Positions 1-8,191 are shown, counted from the first letter of the stretch. The stretch is 64,000 nt of DNA from Mycobacterium sp. UM_CSW (GCF_000455205.1 NZ_AUWQ01000011.1:1-64000), one strand, 5' to 3'. Notes: generated by a model not told the origin, from the letters alone. Numbers and translations: made by a program.

Positions 1-923
1 CCCGGCAACGACAGGTTGATCGGCGGCAGCGTCAACGCCCCGGACAACACCGCATTCAACGCCGCGTTGATGTCCGCACCCAGGTTCGGGATCGTCAGCG
101 CGGGCAGACCCGGCAGCGACGCAAAGAAGTTCGCCGCCAGCGTCTCACCGGTCTGAAGCGCCCCGTTGAGACTCGCCCCGAGGTTGCCGGCCAAATTGCC
201 CAGTCCGTTAATTCCAGCGGCGAGGTTGGCGGCCAAGCCATTTAGGCTGCCACCCAGGCTGGCCGACAAGGCCGCGTTGAGGTCAAGAGCGAAGTTGGCG
301 TTCAGCAGCGCTTGAAGCGCGGCGTTGGCCTGAGCAATGAGCGGACCACCCATGGCCGACAGGGCCGCGCCCGCATTTTCAAGGGCGACCCCGGCCTGGA
401 CGATGGCGTTGCCGGTTTGGACCAGCCCGTTGCCGAGACCCGACAGGAACAGGCCACCGGTCTGGAAAGCGATTCCGCTGAGCCCGGCGCCGAGGAGCGT
501 TTCGATGGTGCCGCCAAGCGAGGCTCCCAGGCTGCTGGTCAAGCCGGCCGACAGTGACCCGCTAATCGCGGCACCCAAACCGGATATCGCGCCGCCGATC
601 TCGGCGGCCAGGTTCCCGCCGCCCGAGAGCACCGCGGCGCTGTTGGCGACCTCCGCTGCCGCATACGCGGCCGCCCCCCCGCCCAACGTGTTGACGAACG
701 CGTTGTGGAACGCCGCCGCCTGGGCGCTCAGCGCTTGGTACTCCTGCCCGAAGTTGCCGAAAAGCGCGGCGATGGCGGCCGATACCTCGTCGCCCGCCGC
801 TGGCGCCAAGCTGGTGGTCGGGGCGACTATCGCCTGGGTGACCTCATCCAGGGACGCGCGAATACCCGCAAGATCTTGGGCTGCCACCTCGACGAGATCG
901 GGAACTGCAACGACGAAAGACAT
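1..923 (-). CDS. PE family protein, 3' end outside window
   Basis: This is the N-terminal 307 codons of a PE protein; the reading frame runs off the left edge without a stop. The PE domain covers about residues 1-100, with Pro8-Asp9 in the position that names the family (Asp instead of Glu). A YxxxE type VII secretion motif lies at Tyr87-Glu91. After the domain comes a low-complexity stretch rich in Gly, Leu, Asn and Ala with GNL/GLG-type repeats. The ATG at 923 is preceded by GGGGAG at a good distance; an in-frame ATG at 929 is an alternative. It is the most distal visible gene of the array. Export, probably through an ESX system, is family knowledge; no specific function can be read from the sequence. 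Confidence 0.88.
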   Translation of the reverse strand, partial: MSFVVAVPDLVEVAAQDLAGIRASLDEVTQAIVAPTTSLAPAAGDEVSAAIAALFGNFGQEYQALSAQAAAFHNAFVNTLGGGAAAYAAAEVANSAAVLSGGGNLAAEIGGAISGLGAAISGSLSAGLTSSLGASLGGTIETLLGAGLSGIAFQTGGLFLSGLGNGLVQTGNAIVQAGVALENAGAALSAMGGPLIAQANAALQALLNANFALDLNAALSASLGGSLNGLAANLAAGINGLGNLAGNLGASLNGALQTGETLAANFFASLPGLPALTIPNLGADINAALNAVLSGALTLPPINLSLP

Positions 924-1295
924 GTTCATCTCCCCACGCGAATGAACGACATATACGTTTGTAAGCCCGAATTATCGAGGCAAGGCGAGCGTAATGGTGT
1001 GCCACACAAGCACATTCGAAAATGATTGTTTTCAACCGAGTCTGGCGCGCGTATTTACGATTCGGCGCGACCCGAATGCCCCCGTTGTTTGGTCCGAACG
1101 AGACTCAGCATACCGTAGGCGCGGCGGTCGCGATACTTAAGGTACAAAGCCCTTGCTATTGAACAAATTTCAGTCCGTTGGGCCTCCCTCGTCGTTGCAT
1201 TTGGGCTGCAGGTGACCACGTTTGGCATGTGGCGAATAAGGAGGTTTCCGGACTGTGCGTGTTTTAAACATCGCAACGTAATTTTATCCATTATT

Positions 1296-1309
1296 GGTAT
1301 TCGCGTACC
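1296..1309. promoter_or_regulatory. GGTA-N6-TACC palindrome, copy 1
   Basis: GGTA-TTCGCG-TACC, flanked by TT on the left and GGAAA on the right. A near-identical copy lies 165 bp away. The shape suits a dimeric repressor, but no regulator has been linked to it. Confidence 0.4.
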
Positions 1310-1460
1310 GGAAACAAGTGAATGACAAGCTGTTTCCGCAACCGCTCGTCGCGACGACTGGCTGAACGCAGGCACGCGAATTATCCGTTCGAGCGGTTAG
1401 GACCCGCGAGAGCCCCAGCAGGGGTAAGCCGGGCTGCCGCATGTCACGGTAGACCAAATT

Positions 1461-1474
1461 GGTATCCGCGTACC
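1461..1474. promoter_or_regulatory. GGTA-N6-TACC palindrome, copy 2
   Basis: GGTA-TCCGCG-TACC, flanked by AATT and GAAA. The shared block with copy 1 extends beyond the arms (TTGGTAT-CGCGTACCG), so the two are probably duplicates. It lies about 58 bp beyond the stop codon of the PE gene at 1532-2947. Confidence 0.4.
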
Positions 1475-1531
1475 GAAAAGTCAGGATTGACAAGGACTTT
1501 CCGTCGACGCCCGTCCTGGGACCCACCCGAA

Positions 1532-2947
1532 CTAGAAGGTTGGGAGAGTTATTGAGATCAGCGGCGGAGGCGACGCGGGCGCGCCGACAGCCTGGGCGAG
1601 CTGTTGCGGCAGGTAATTCACCAGGAAGGGCAGCAACCCGCTGAAGGGTGTGCTGCCGGCCCCGATGCTGACGTCGATCGGAGGCAGAACAGAGTTGTCG
1701 AGAAGCGTGACCGTCGCCGTCACCGGGTAGTAGCCGGGCGCATGAAGTATTCCGTCGAGCGGGAAGTCGGCGACCACGGTGACGTTGGCGATGCTCCCGA
1801 TGGCGGGCCCAGTGAGACTGGATAGGTTGAGCGCGTAAGGATATGTCGCCTGCCCGTTGAGGAAGCCGTTGACGATGAAGGCGGGTGCATCGACGAGTGC
1901 CGCGAATGCCGCGGGGGCGTTGCCGGTCTGCACGGCCGTCGCGAACGTTCCCGCGCTGTAGGCGGCCGCATCGATCGTGGCGGCGGGCGGGCCCATCAGG
2001 CTGGCCGCGAACACCAACGGCAGCCCGACGGCGTTGTCCAGTGTCACGTCGGTGGGGATCGTGAGCGACTGCACCACCAGTGATGACGTGACGCCGGTAT
2101 TGGTCAGCGTCCCAACGACATTGGCGACGTTCTGGGCGATATGACCGGGTATGGCCGCCACGGGCTGGAAGTCGCCGGTCTGCAGTGCTGTCGCAATAGT
2201 CTGGCCGTAGCTCATCTGGTTGGCGACGACCTGACGCAGGAACGGAAATGGATCGGCCAACCAACCACCCACCAGGCTCTGCAGGTTGTTCGCCGTGTTG
2301 TAGACGAGCGCTTCGTATGGTCCCGCGATGCCGGTGAAGTAGGGGCCGGAGCTAGCTTGGATGTTGATCAGCCCGGGAAGTACCGAATTGGCTACGCCGG
2401 TAAGGGGATTCGCCAGGCCAGCCAGCGTCGTCGGCAACCCGGGAAGCGCGCTCGTCAGCAGGGTGCCCAGGTTGTTTCCAAGCGAGCCCAGGTTTCCCAG
2501 GGGGCCCAAGACGCCCCCGAGCGAGCCCAAACCGTCAAGAAGCGAGCCGCTCGGGGACCCGCTCCCGAGGATCCCACCAAGCAGCCCGGCTGCGCTGACG
2601 GCCTGGGCAGCGCCGGCCCCTACCTCGGCGGGCCTGGTGACCACGTTCGCCACAGCCTGTTCGGCGTTGGCGAGCTCGGCTCCGGCATAGGCGCCCGCGC
2701 TCTTGGTCAACAATCTGACGAACTCGGCATGAAACGCCTGGGACTGGGCGCTGAGCGCTTGAAATTCCTGCCCGACCTTGGCGAACATCGCGGAGACGAC
2801 GGCCGATGTCTCGTCCGCCGCGGCGGGCACTATCGCCGTCGTGGGGCCCGCAACGAGTCCCGTCACTTCGACCAACGAGGCCCGAATACCCGCCAAATCC
2901 TCTGCCGCCGCCTCAACTGCCTCCGGCGCCGCGATTACAAACGACAT
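1532..2947 (-). CDS. PE family protein (471 aa)
   Basis: The PE domain spans about residues 1-100 with a genuine Pro-Glu pair at residues 8-9 and a YAGAE secretion motif near residue 87. A Gly/Leu/Ser-rich linker follows (repeated LGSL/LGNL). The C-terminal part resembles the neighbouring PE proteins: an NTANNLQ motif, a PFPFLRQ-NQMSYGQ motif, an NGFLNGQ motif and a C-terminal FSGLLPFLVNYLPQQLAQ segment. The start is the ATG at 2947, giving the family N-terminus MSFVIA; the frame is open further upstream but without family similarity. A 5' leader hairpin lies at 2963-2988. Likely a secreted or surface protein; specific role unknown. Confidence 0.9.
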   Translation of the reverse strand: MSFVIAAPEAVEAAAEDLAGIRASLVEVTGLVAGPTTAIVPAAADETSAVVSAMFAKVGQEFQALSAQSQAFHAEFVRLLTKSAGAYAGAELANAEQAVANVVTRPAEVGAGAAQAVSAAGLLGGILGSGSPSGSLLDGLGSLGGVLGPLGNLGSLGNNLGTLLTSALPGLPTTLAGLANPLTGVANSVLPGLINIQASSGPYFTGIAGPYEALVYNTANNLQSLVGGWLADPFPFLRQVVANQMSYGQTIATALQTGDFQPVAAIPGHIAQNVANVVGTLTNTGVTSSLVVQSLTIPTDVTLDNAVGLPLVFAASLMGPPAATIDAAAYSAGTFATAVQTGNAPAAFAALVDAPAFIVNGFLNGQATYPYALNLSSLTGPAIGSIANVTVVADFPLDGILHAPGYYPVTATVTLLDNSVLPPIDVSIGAGSTPFSGLLPFLVNYLPQQLAQAVGAPASPPPLISITLPTF

Positions 2948-2962
2948 GTCCTGCCACCTCGA

Positions 2963-2988
2963 TTCACCGGCAGCGACTACCCGGTGAA
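2963..2988. repeat. Inverted repeat in PE leader
   Basis: TTCACCGG and CCGGTGAA separated by 10 nt, ending 16 bp upstream of the PE start at 2947. Similar short GGTGA/TCACC or GGTCA/TGACC inverted repeats lie at comparable places upstream of three other PE genes of the array. Confidence 0.45.
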
Positions 2989-3235
2989 CGCCGAAGTAAA
3001 CACGAGTTGAATAGCAAGTTTTGATTTGCTCGGGGAAACCGAGGATTGATTCGAATCTCTCGGTCGGCTCAGGCGGGTGACCGCTGGAGCGCGGCGTCAA
3101 CGCAACTCGGAATGTCCGAAACTATCCCCGCGACAACATAATCCGGGAACCGAGCTTCGATCTTGGGGTGGCGATCTTGACGACGACGAGCACGCCACGC
3201 GCGAAGCGCTCTACAGGCGCCAGCAGGCGCGTCAA

Positions 3236-4267
3236 TTAACCGCCGAAGGAGGACGCAAGCAGTTGGGGCGTGTAGTCCAGGAGGGCGGGAACGATTCCGC
3301 CGACGGGCGGGCCGCTGACGCTGATCGAAGTCCCGAGGAGCGATGCCGTCGTCGTAAACGGTTGCACGGGCACGAGGAGCCCGGAGAACGGAACGTCGGC
3401 CGTCAGGCCAGGCGCCAGCATTACAGGTAGCGTCTGCTCGCCGTTGAGGAAAGCGTTGGCGATGTTGGCGGGGGCGTCGACGAACGCGGTGAACGCCGCC
3501 AGTGGGTTGCCCGTGCCAACGGCCTCGAGAAACGCTGCGCCGCTTAGTGATGCCGCGAGGCCGGCGTTGACCGGCGCGCCCAATGCGTCAAAAGCCAGCA
3601 ACTCCGGGAGTCCCAGGCCGACGGCAAACGATGGCGGATTAACGGACGTCACGGTCAGCGAGGCGGGAACGATCAGGTCGCGGAAAAGGTTGGCGGAGCC
3701 CAGCGCGAACTGCCCGCCCGTGCCCAGGACGGGCAGCGGGTTGCCGGTCTGCAACGCCCCGAGGATCAGCTGCGGGTTGGTGTAGGTGCTCATCGCCTTG
3801 AACACGGCGGGCGCAGTGACCGTGGTCCAGGTGTTGCCAATGCCCTGCAGGTTGGCAGCCGTGTTCGCGGCAAGGGTTTCGTACGGGCCCGCGATTCCGA
3901 GCGCGTCGCTGGTCGCCGCGGCCGCACCTCCTCCGATCAGCCCCTGCGCCGGAGCGTTCACTGCGCTCGCCAGGGCCTGCTCCGCATTCGCCGCTTCCGT
4001 GCTGAGGTAAGCCTCCGCGCCGGCGTTCATCAGGTTGACGAACTGGGCGTGAAACGCCTGAGCTTGCGCGTTGATGGCTTGGTACTCCTGGCCGATGCTG
4101 TCGAACAGCGCCGCGACTGCGCCCGACACCTCATCCTGGGCCGCAGCCACCACCCCGGTCGTCGGGCCGGCGGCGGCGGCGCTCGCCTCGATGAGCGCTG
4201 ATCGGATTCCGGCCAGGTTCTGGGCCGCCGCCTGCACCAATTCCGGCTGCGCAATGACAAACGACAT
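3236..4267 (-). CDS. PE family protein (343 aa)
   Basis: The shortest complete member of the array. The PE domain covers about residues 1-100 (Pro-Glu at 8-9, YLSTE secretion motif near residue 87). The low-complexity linker is nearly absent, so the domain passes quickly into the conserved region (GPYETLAANTAANLQ). The C-terminal half has the same modules as its neighbours: a FLNGEQTLPV motif, VPFSGLL, and a terminal GGIVPALLDYTPQLLAS segment. The ATG at 4267 gives MSFVIAQPEL; the in-frame upstream extension has no family similarity. A weak GCGCC-AGCA-GGCGC hairpin follows the stop (3216-3229). Function unknown. Confidence 0.9.
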   Translation of the reverse strand: MSFVIAQPELVQAAAQNLAGIRSALIEASAAAAGPTTGVVAAAQDEVSGAVAALFDSIGQEYQAINAQAQAFHAQFVNLMNAGAEAYLSTEAANAEQALASAVNAPAQGLIGGGAAAATSDALGIAGPYETLAANTAANLQGIGNTWTTVTAPAVFKAMSTYTNPQLILGALQTGNPLPVLGTGGQFALGSANLFRDLIVPASLTVTSVNPPSFAVGLGLPELLAFDALGAPVNAGLAASLSGAAFLEAVGTGNPLAAFTAFVDAPANIANAFLNGEQTLPVMLAPGLTADVPFSGLLVPVQPFTTTASLLGTSISVSGPPVGGIVPALLDYTPQLLASSFGG

Positions 4268-4295
4268 CGCCGTCTCCCATCGGCTCATCAGGAGG

Positions 4296-4310
4296 ATCAC
4301 CGGATGGTGA
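4296..4310. repeat. Inverted repeat in PE leader
   Basis: TCACC-GGAT-GGTGA, about 30-44 bp upstream of the PE start at 4267. It corresponds in position to the leader repeats of the other PE genes. Confidence 0.35.
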
Positions 4311-4426
4311 CCAAGATGAACATGAGGTTAAAGGGACCACTGTGCGAGCGGAGGAAATTGCGCATTTTCGTGGCACCTGTGGCATCACGATTTCGCCACG
4401 AAGCGCCCACCCGCGCCGAGCGGCGC

Positions 4427-4489
4427 CTATCCAGCGGGGGTGATCGCCAGGGCGAGTTGCTGGGGCGCGTAGACCAGCAGTCCGGTCCC
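4427..4489 (-). pseudogene. C-terminal stub of a lost PE gene
   Basis: Between two intact PE genes, one minus-strand frame reads GTGLLVYAPQQLALAITPAG followed by TAG. This matches the last 20 residues of the neighbours (for example GLLSFGSQLAAVITP and ALLDYTPQLLAS). Upstream the frame has no PE domain, start region or conserved middle, and the next PE gene ends only about 130 bp away. It is best read as what remains of a PE gene after deletion. Confidence 0.6.
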
Positions 4490-4622
4490 CCATCGCTTCA
4501 TCCGACGGTCGCCCGAGGGCCATCGAGATGAACGTGGGCTTAGTCGCGCCCCAGTCACCACGCCGAGAAGCGGCGGTTTTAGTGCGGCTATACCGCCGAA
4601 AGGCCGGCTCGCGACGGCGACG

Positions 4623-6149
4623 TCAGGGGGTGATGACCGCCGCGAGTTGCGACCCGAAGCTCAGCAGGCCCGGGATGAGGCCACCGATTTGAGTGCCCGG
4701 AAGCGGGCCACCACCCCCGCCAAGCTGAATGGGGCTGAGCGGAGTGAGGAGCCCACCCAAGGGAACCTCGGCCACCGAGTTGAGGGTCAAGAGCGGCTGG
4801 CCGGCAACCGTCACCGTGACGGGCAGCGTCGGCAGGCTGATGAACGTTTGGCCATTCAGGAAGCCGTTCGCAACGGCGCCCGGGGTACCGATCAGCGCGG
4901 CCGCCGCCCCCAACGGGTCGCCCGTCTGCACCGCCGTGACGAACGCGAGCGCACTGGAATTCAGCGCGCTCAAGGCGTTGGCCGGCGCGCCGATCGCGTC
5001 CAGGAGGAACTGCAAGGGCAAGCCGAAGGTGATGCCGAGGTCCGCGGGATTGAACGTCGCCCCGAAGTTGGTGAGCGTCTCGACCACGTTGGCGAAGTTC
5101 TGCGCCATCTGCGCGGGGATGGACCCCGGGGGGAACAGGTTGGCGACGTTCTGCGCCATCTGTCCGGGGATGGCGAGGATCGGTGCGAGGTCTCCCAGCG
5201 GTCCGAGCGGTGTGACCGGAAGGAGCGTCGCGGTGGGCGACCCGAGCTGGCCGATGTCGAAACTGAGGGGCTGGAAACCGGGCAGCACAACGTTTTCCAA
5301 GCCCTGCGCGACGGCGGTCACCGCGCCCTGGATGTCGCCGCCGGCGAGGGCCTGACCTGCCGCCTGGAAGCTGGCAGGCAAGCCGTTCAGCCCGGTGACG
5401 AGGTCGGTGCCGGCATTCTGCAGCCCCGTGACGACGGTCTGGGCGTAGCCGATCTGGTTGGTGACCAATTGCTGCAGCAGCGCACCGGGGTTCAGCGTCG
5501 ACAGGCCCTGGATGCCGGTCTGGACGGCCGCCGGCAAGCTGGCCAGCTCGGCGGGCAGGTTTTGGATACCGGTCACGATCGACGAACCGATCGTTTGCGC
5601 GTAGCCGATCTGGTTGTTGGCGAGCTGGTGCAGGAACGGGAACGGGTTGGCGGTGAAGGTGCTTCCGATCGCCTGCAGGTTGGTGACCGTGTTCGAGACC
5701 AGCGCCTGGTACGGCGCGGCCACGGCAGCGCCGAACGAGTTGAGGCCGGTGATCGCCGCGGAGGCGCCACCCGTGGGGAGCGAACCCAGACCGATGGGCG
5801 AGCTGGCGATCGCGTTCGAAATCGCTTGCGCGCCAGACTGAATCTCGCCACCGACGACCTGGGCGGCGTTGGCGGCCTCTGCACTCGCGTAGGCGCCCGC
5901 CCCCGCGTTCATCAAGGAGACGAACTGCTGATGAAAGGCCTGCGCCTGGGCGGTCAGCGCCTGAAATTCCTGGCCGAAGTTGCCGAACATCGATGCGATC
6001 GCGACCGATACCTCGTCCTGAGCGGCCGTGGCGATCCCGGTAGTGCGACCGGCCGCCGACGCCGCGGCCTCCGCAAGCGACGAACGAATACCGGCGAGAT
6101 CCTGGGCCGCGCTCTGCACCAGGTCCGGCGTTGCGATCACAAACGACAT
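4623..6149 (-). CDS. PE family protein (508 aa), paralogue A
   Basis: The PE domain spans about residues 1-100, with Pro8-Asp9 and Tyr87-xxx-Glu91. A linker (IQSGAQAISNAIASSPIGLG) is shared almost word for word with the next gene. The middle contains repeated units of the NQIGYAQTxxxxLQN type with short Leu/Pro spacers, and two PGQMAQNVANLFPPG-like units. The end carries NGFLNGQ, VPLGGLLTPL and GGLIPGLLSFGSQLAA. The ATG at 6149 follows GAGGAGAGGGTGGAG. This gene and the one at 6495-8045 look like a recent tandem duplication, leader included. The motif repeats suggest internal growth by unit duplication. Function unknown. Confidence 0.92.
   Translation of the reverse strand: MSFVIATPDLVQSAAQDLAGIRSSLAEAAASAAGRTTGIATAAQDEVSVAIASMFGNFGQEFQALTAQAQAFHQQFVSLMNAGAGAYASAEAANAAQVVGGEIQSGAQAISNAIASSPIGLGSLPTGGASAAITGLNSFGAAVAAPYQALVSNTVTNLQAIGSTFTANPFPFLHQLANNQIGYAQTIGSSIVTGIQNLPAELASLPAAVQTGIQGLSTLNPGALLQQLVTNQIGYAQTVVTGLQNAGTDLVTGLNGLPASFQAAGQALAGGDIQGAVTAVAQGLENVVLPGFQPLSFDIGQLGSPTATLLPVTPLGPLGDLAPILAIPGQMAQNVANLFPPGSIPAQMAQNFANVVETLTNFGATFNPADLGITFGLPLQFLLDAIGAPANALSALNSSALAFVTAVQTGDPLGAAAALIGTPGAVANGFLNGQTFISLPTLPVTVTVAGQPLLTLNSVAEVPLGGLLTPLSPIQLGGGGGPLPGTQIGGLIPGLLSFGSQLAAVITP
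5797..5846. repeat. 50-bp segment identical between two PE paralogues (copy 1)
   Basis: Read by eye, this 50-bp stretch inside the PE gene at 4623-6149 is identical to 7657-7706 in the next gene. It encodes the linker around GAQAISNAIASS. Identity at synonymous sites points to recent duplication or gene conversion. Confidence 0.7.
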
Positions 6150-6175
6150 CTCCACCCTCTCCTCGGGCACTAGCA

Positions 6176-6194
6176 GGATGACCGGTGGTCATCC
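6176..6194. repeat. Inverted repeat in PE leader
   Basis: GGATGACC-GGT-GGTCATCC, a perfect 8-bp-arm inverted repeat 27-45 bp upstream of the ATG at 6149. The equivalent place in the paralogue has TGACC-AGT-GGTCA. Confidence 0.5.
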
Positions 6195-6282
6195 GATATT
6201 CAGTACGAGACCAACGAGGACCCCGCGCCGGCGCGGCGCGAAACCCACGTGAGTCATTCGCTGCCGGTTACCGGCCGGGAAC

Positions 6283-6296
6283 TTACCCGGCAGTAA
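6283..6296. promoter_or_regulatory. TTAC-N6-GTAA operator upstream of PE gene
   Basis: TTAC-CCGGCA-GTAA. A degenerate second copy (TTAC-CGGCCG-GGAA, 6268-6281) sits immediately beside it. The same gapped palindrome occurs upstream of the next two PE genes. The arm length and spacing fit a TetR-type dimer site; the regulator is unknown. Confidence 0.5.
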
Positions 6297-6494
6297 CCCT
6301 TGACAGACACGAGCCTAATAAGCCCCCGGCCGCAACGAAAAAGACAATTTGCGTTTTCACAGCTTTCGCTACGGTTTGCGATGTTTTCGGGGTGACGCAC
6401 CAAATCCGCAGCTCGAGAGGCCCGTCGGACGCGACGAAGGGCGGGACGCCGGCCAACTCCGACGCCCCGCCCCTCAACAAATGGTGACGGCCGA

Positions 6495-8045
6495 TCAGGT
6501 AGCGGCGATGTCCGCCGCCAGCTGGGCGGGGAAGCTAAGCAGCCCGGGAATCAGCCCACCGATCGGGGTTCCCCCTGTGAGTTCGAGCTGCAACGGGAAT
6601 CCATCCAGATCAACCAAGACCTCGGGGGTAGTGAGCGGAGCGAGAATCCCGCCGAGAGTCAAGTAGGTCGTTGAGGGGAGGGAAAGGCCGAGCAGCGAGA
6701 CGGTCGCCGGGGGCAACGTCACGACAGTGGTGCCGTTGAGGAAGGCGTTGGCGACGACGGCCGGGGCGTCCAGGAAGGTGGCGGCGAACGCCGACGCGTT
6801 CCCGGCCTGCGCCGCGCCGACCAGCGCCGCGCCGGTCGAGTTGAGCGCGCTGAGCGCATTCGCTGGCCCGCCGATCCCGTCCAAGATCAGCTGCAGCGGG
6901 ATCCCAAAGCTCAGCTCGGCCGTGTTCGAGATGGTCAGCGTCGTCCCCAGGTTGGTGAATGCGCTGATCAGATTCGTCGCGTGCTGCGCAATTTGCGCCG
7001 GAACGCTTCCGGCGGGGAACAGATTGGCGACGTTCTGCGCCATCTGTCCGGGAATGGCCACGATGGGCGCCAAGTCCCCCAACGGACCTATCGGCACGAT
7101 ATCGGTAACGAGCGTCGATCCATCCGACCCAACCTGAACGCCGTTGAAGCCCGGGAGGAAGGCGTTGATGAGGGCTTGGTTGATGGCGCCGTATGCGCCA
7201 CCGTTGTCCCCGGCGAGGAGATCCTGGGCGGCCGTCTGGAAGCCCCCCGGCAGGGCTTGGATTCCGGTGACGAGATCATGGGCGGCGCTTTGCAGACCCG
7301 TGACGACGGTCTGCGCGTAGCCGATCTGGTTGCTGATCAGCTGCTGTAGCACTGCACCCGGATTGACCGTCGAAAGGCCTTGCAGCGCAGTCTGAATCGT
7401 CGCCGGCAAGTTCGCCAACGTGGCGGGCAGGTTTTGAATTCCGGTCGCGATCGTCTGGCCGTAGAAGATCTGGTTATTGACGAGTTGGTGCAGGAAAGGG
7501 AACGGATTGCTCACCACCGTGTTGCCGATGGCCTGCAGGTTGGTGACGGTATTCGAGACCAGCGCCTGGTAGGGCGCGGCCACCGTGGCGCCGAACGATC
7601 CGATTCCGCTCATCAGCGCGGACGCCCCGCCCGTCGGGAGCGAACCCAAACCAATCGGCGAGCTGGCGATCGCGTTCGAAATCGCTTGCGCGCCAGACTG
7701 AATCTCCCCGGCGACCCCACCGAGGCCCTGCTCGATCCCGCCGCCCAGCACCGTCTGCGCGGCGTTCGCGGCCTCGGTGCTGGCGTAGGCACCCGCGCCG
7801 GCATTCATCAATGACACGAACTGCTGATGAAAGGCGTGCGCCTGCGCGCTGACCGCCTGGAATTGCTCGCCGAAGTTGCCGAACATCGATGCGATCGCAA
7901 GCGAAACCTCGTCCTGGGCCGCGGTCACGATCCCGGTCGTGGGAGCCGCCGCGGTCGCTGCCGCCTCGACCAGGGACGAACGGATACCCGCCAAATCGGT
8001 GGCCGCGCTCTGGACCAAATCCGGCGTTGCGATCACAAATGACAT
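6495..8045 (-). CDS. PE family protein (516 aa), paralogue B
   Basis: Close paralogue of the PE gene at 4623-6149: Pro8-Asp9, the same YxxxE motif (YASTE), and the same order of modules. It has an extra glycine-rich insertion (TVLGGGIEQGLGG) just after the PE domain. The middle has NQIFYGQTIATGIQN and NQIGYAQTVVTGLQS units and the PGQMAQNVANLFPAG unit. The end reads GGLIPGLLSFPAQLAADIAAT. The ATG at 8045 follows GAGGAGAGGGTGGAT. The leader carries two adjacent TTAC-N6-GTAA sites and a strong 12-bp hairpin. Probably secreted; specific role unknown. Confidence 0.92.
   Translation of the reverse strand: MSFVIATPDLVQSAATDLAGIRSSLVEAAATAAAPTTGIVTAAQDEVSLAIASMFGNFGEQFQAVSAQAHAFHQQFVSLMNAGAGAYASTEAANAAQTVLGGGIEQGLGGVAGEIQSGAQAISNAIASSPIGLGSLPTGGASALMSGIGSFGATVAAPYQALVSNTVTNLQAIGNTVVSNPFPFLHQLVNNQIFYGQTIATGIQNLPATLANLPATIQTALQGLSTVNPGAVLQQLISNQIGYAQTVVTGLQSAAHDLVTGIQALPGGFQTAAQDLLAGDNGGAYGAINQALINAFLPGFNGVQVGSDGSTLVTDIVPIGPLGDLAPIVAIPGQMAQNVANLFPAGSVPAQIAQHATNLISAFTNLGTTLTISNTAELSFGIPLQLILDGIGGPANALSALNSTGAALVGAAQAGNASAFAATFLDAPAVVANAFLNGTTVVTLPPATVSLLGLSLPSTTYLTLGGILAPLTTPEVLVDLDGFPLQLELTGGTPIGGLIPGLLSFPAQLAADIAAT
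7657..7706. repeat. 50-bp segment identical between two PE paralogues (copy 2)
   Basis: Second copy of the segment at 5797-5846, in the corresponding place of the paralogous gene. Flanking sequence differs by scattered substitutions. Confidence 0.7.
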
Positions 8046-8073
8046 ATCCACCCTCTCCTCGGCCACTGGACGA

Positions 8074-8086
8074 TGACCAGTGGTCA
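8074..8086. repeat. Inverted repeat in PE leader
   Basis: TGACC-AGT-GGTCA, 29-41 bp upstream of the ATG at 8045; counterpart of the repeat at 6176-6194. Confidence 0.45.
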
Positions 8087-8109
8087 CCCACATGGACACA
8101 GCCGAATAA

Positions 8110-8137
8110 GGCCTCGCGCACGGACGTGCGCGAGGCC
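8110..8137 (-). terminator. Strong leader hairpin, possible attenuator
   Basis: GGCCTCGCGCAC and its exact reverse complement enclose a 4-nt loop, giving a 12-bp GC-rich stem. On the minus strand, which is read toward the PE gene at 6495-8045, the stem is followed by TTATT. It lies between the TTAC-N6-GTAA sites and the start codon, so it would be in the mRNA leader. It could act as an attenuator or stabilise the 5' end. The T run is short, so termination is uncertain. Confidence 0.45.
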
Positions 8138-8161
8138 CCCCTCGACTGTTCTTGCTGTCGC

Positions 8162-8191
8162 TTACCGAGCAGTAAACTTACCCACGGGTAA
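8162..8191. promoter_or_regulatory. Two adjacent TTAC-N6-GTAA operators
   Basis: TTAC-CGAGCA-GTAA (8162-8175) and TTAC-CCACGG-GTAA (8178-8191, within a perfect CTTACCC-AC-GGGTAAG palindrome). Their centres are 16 bp apart. They lie upstream of the PE gene starting at 8045, beside the block CTTATTAGACTCACGTCTGTC, which is also found upstream of the paralogue. Confidence 0.6.

Larger units (their letters stand above)
924..1531. other. 608-bp spacer between PE genes, no gene seen
   Basis: No convincing coding sequence is present. The spacer should hold the promoter of the PE gene starting at 923. It contains two copies of a GGTA-N6-TACC palindrome (1296-1309 and 1461-1474) and an 11-bp GTGTG-C-CACAC palindrome at 997-1007. 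It is more AT-rich than its surroundings around 1100-1320. Confidence 0.6.
6150..6494. other. 345-bp PE leader/promoter spacer, no gene seen
   Basis: Contains the leader of the PE gene at 4623-6149: a GGATGACC/GGTCATCC inverted repeat, a TTAC-N6-GTAA operator and a minus-strand block CTTATTAGGCTCGTGTCTGTC that recurs upstream of the next gene. An AT-richer stretch lies around 6330-6400. No coding sequence is supported. Confidence 0.6.

Noticed and set aside
4588-6192. 534-codon frame on the same strand as a PE gene
   Set aside because: Out-of-frame shadow of the PE gene at 4623-6149; Arg/Gly/Pro-rich composition and no PE N-terminus.
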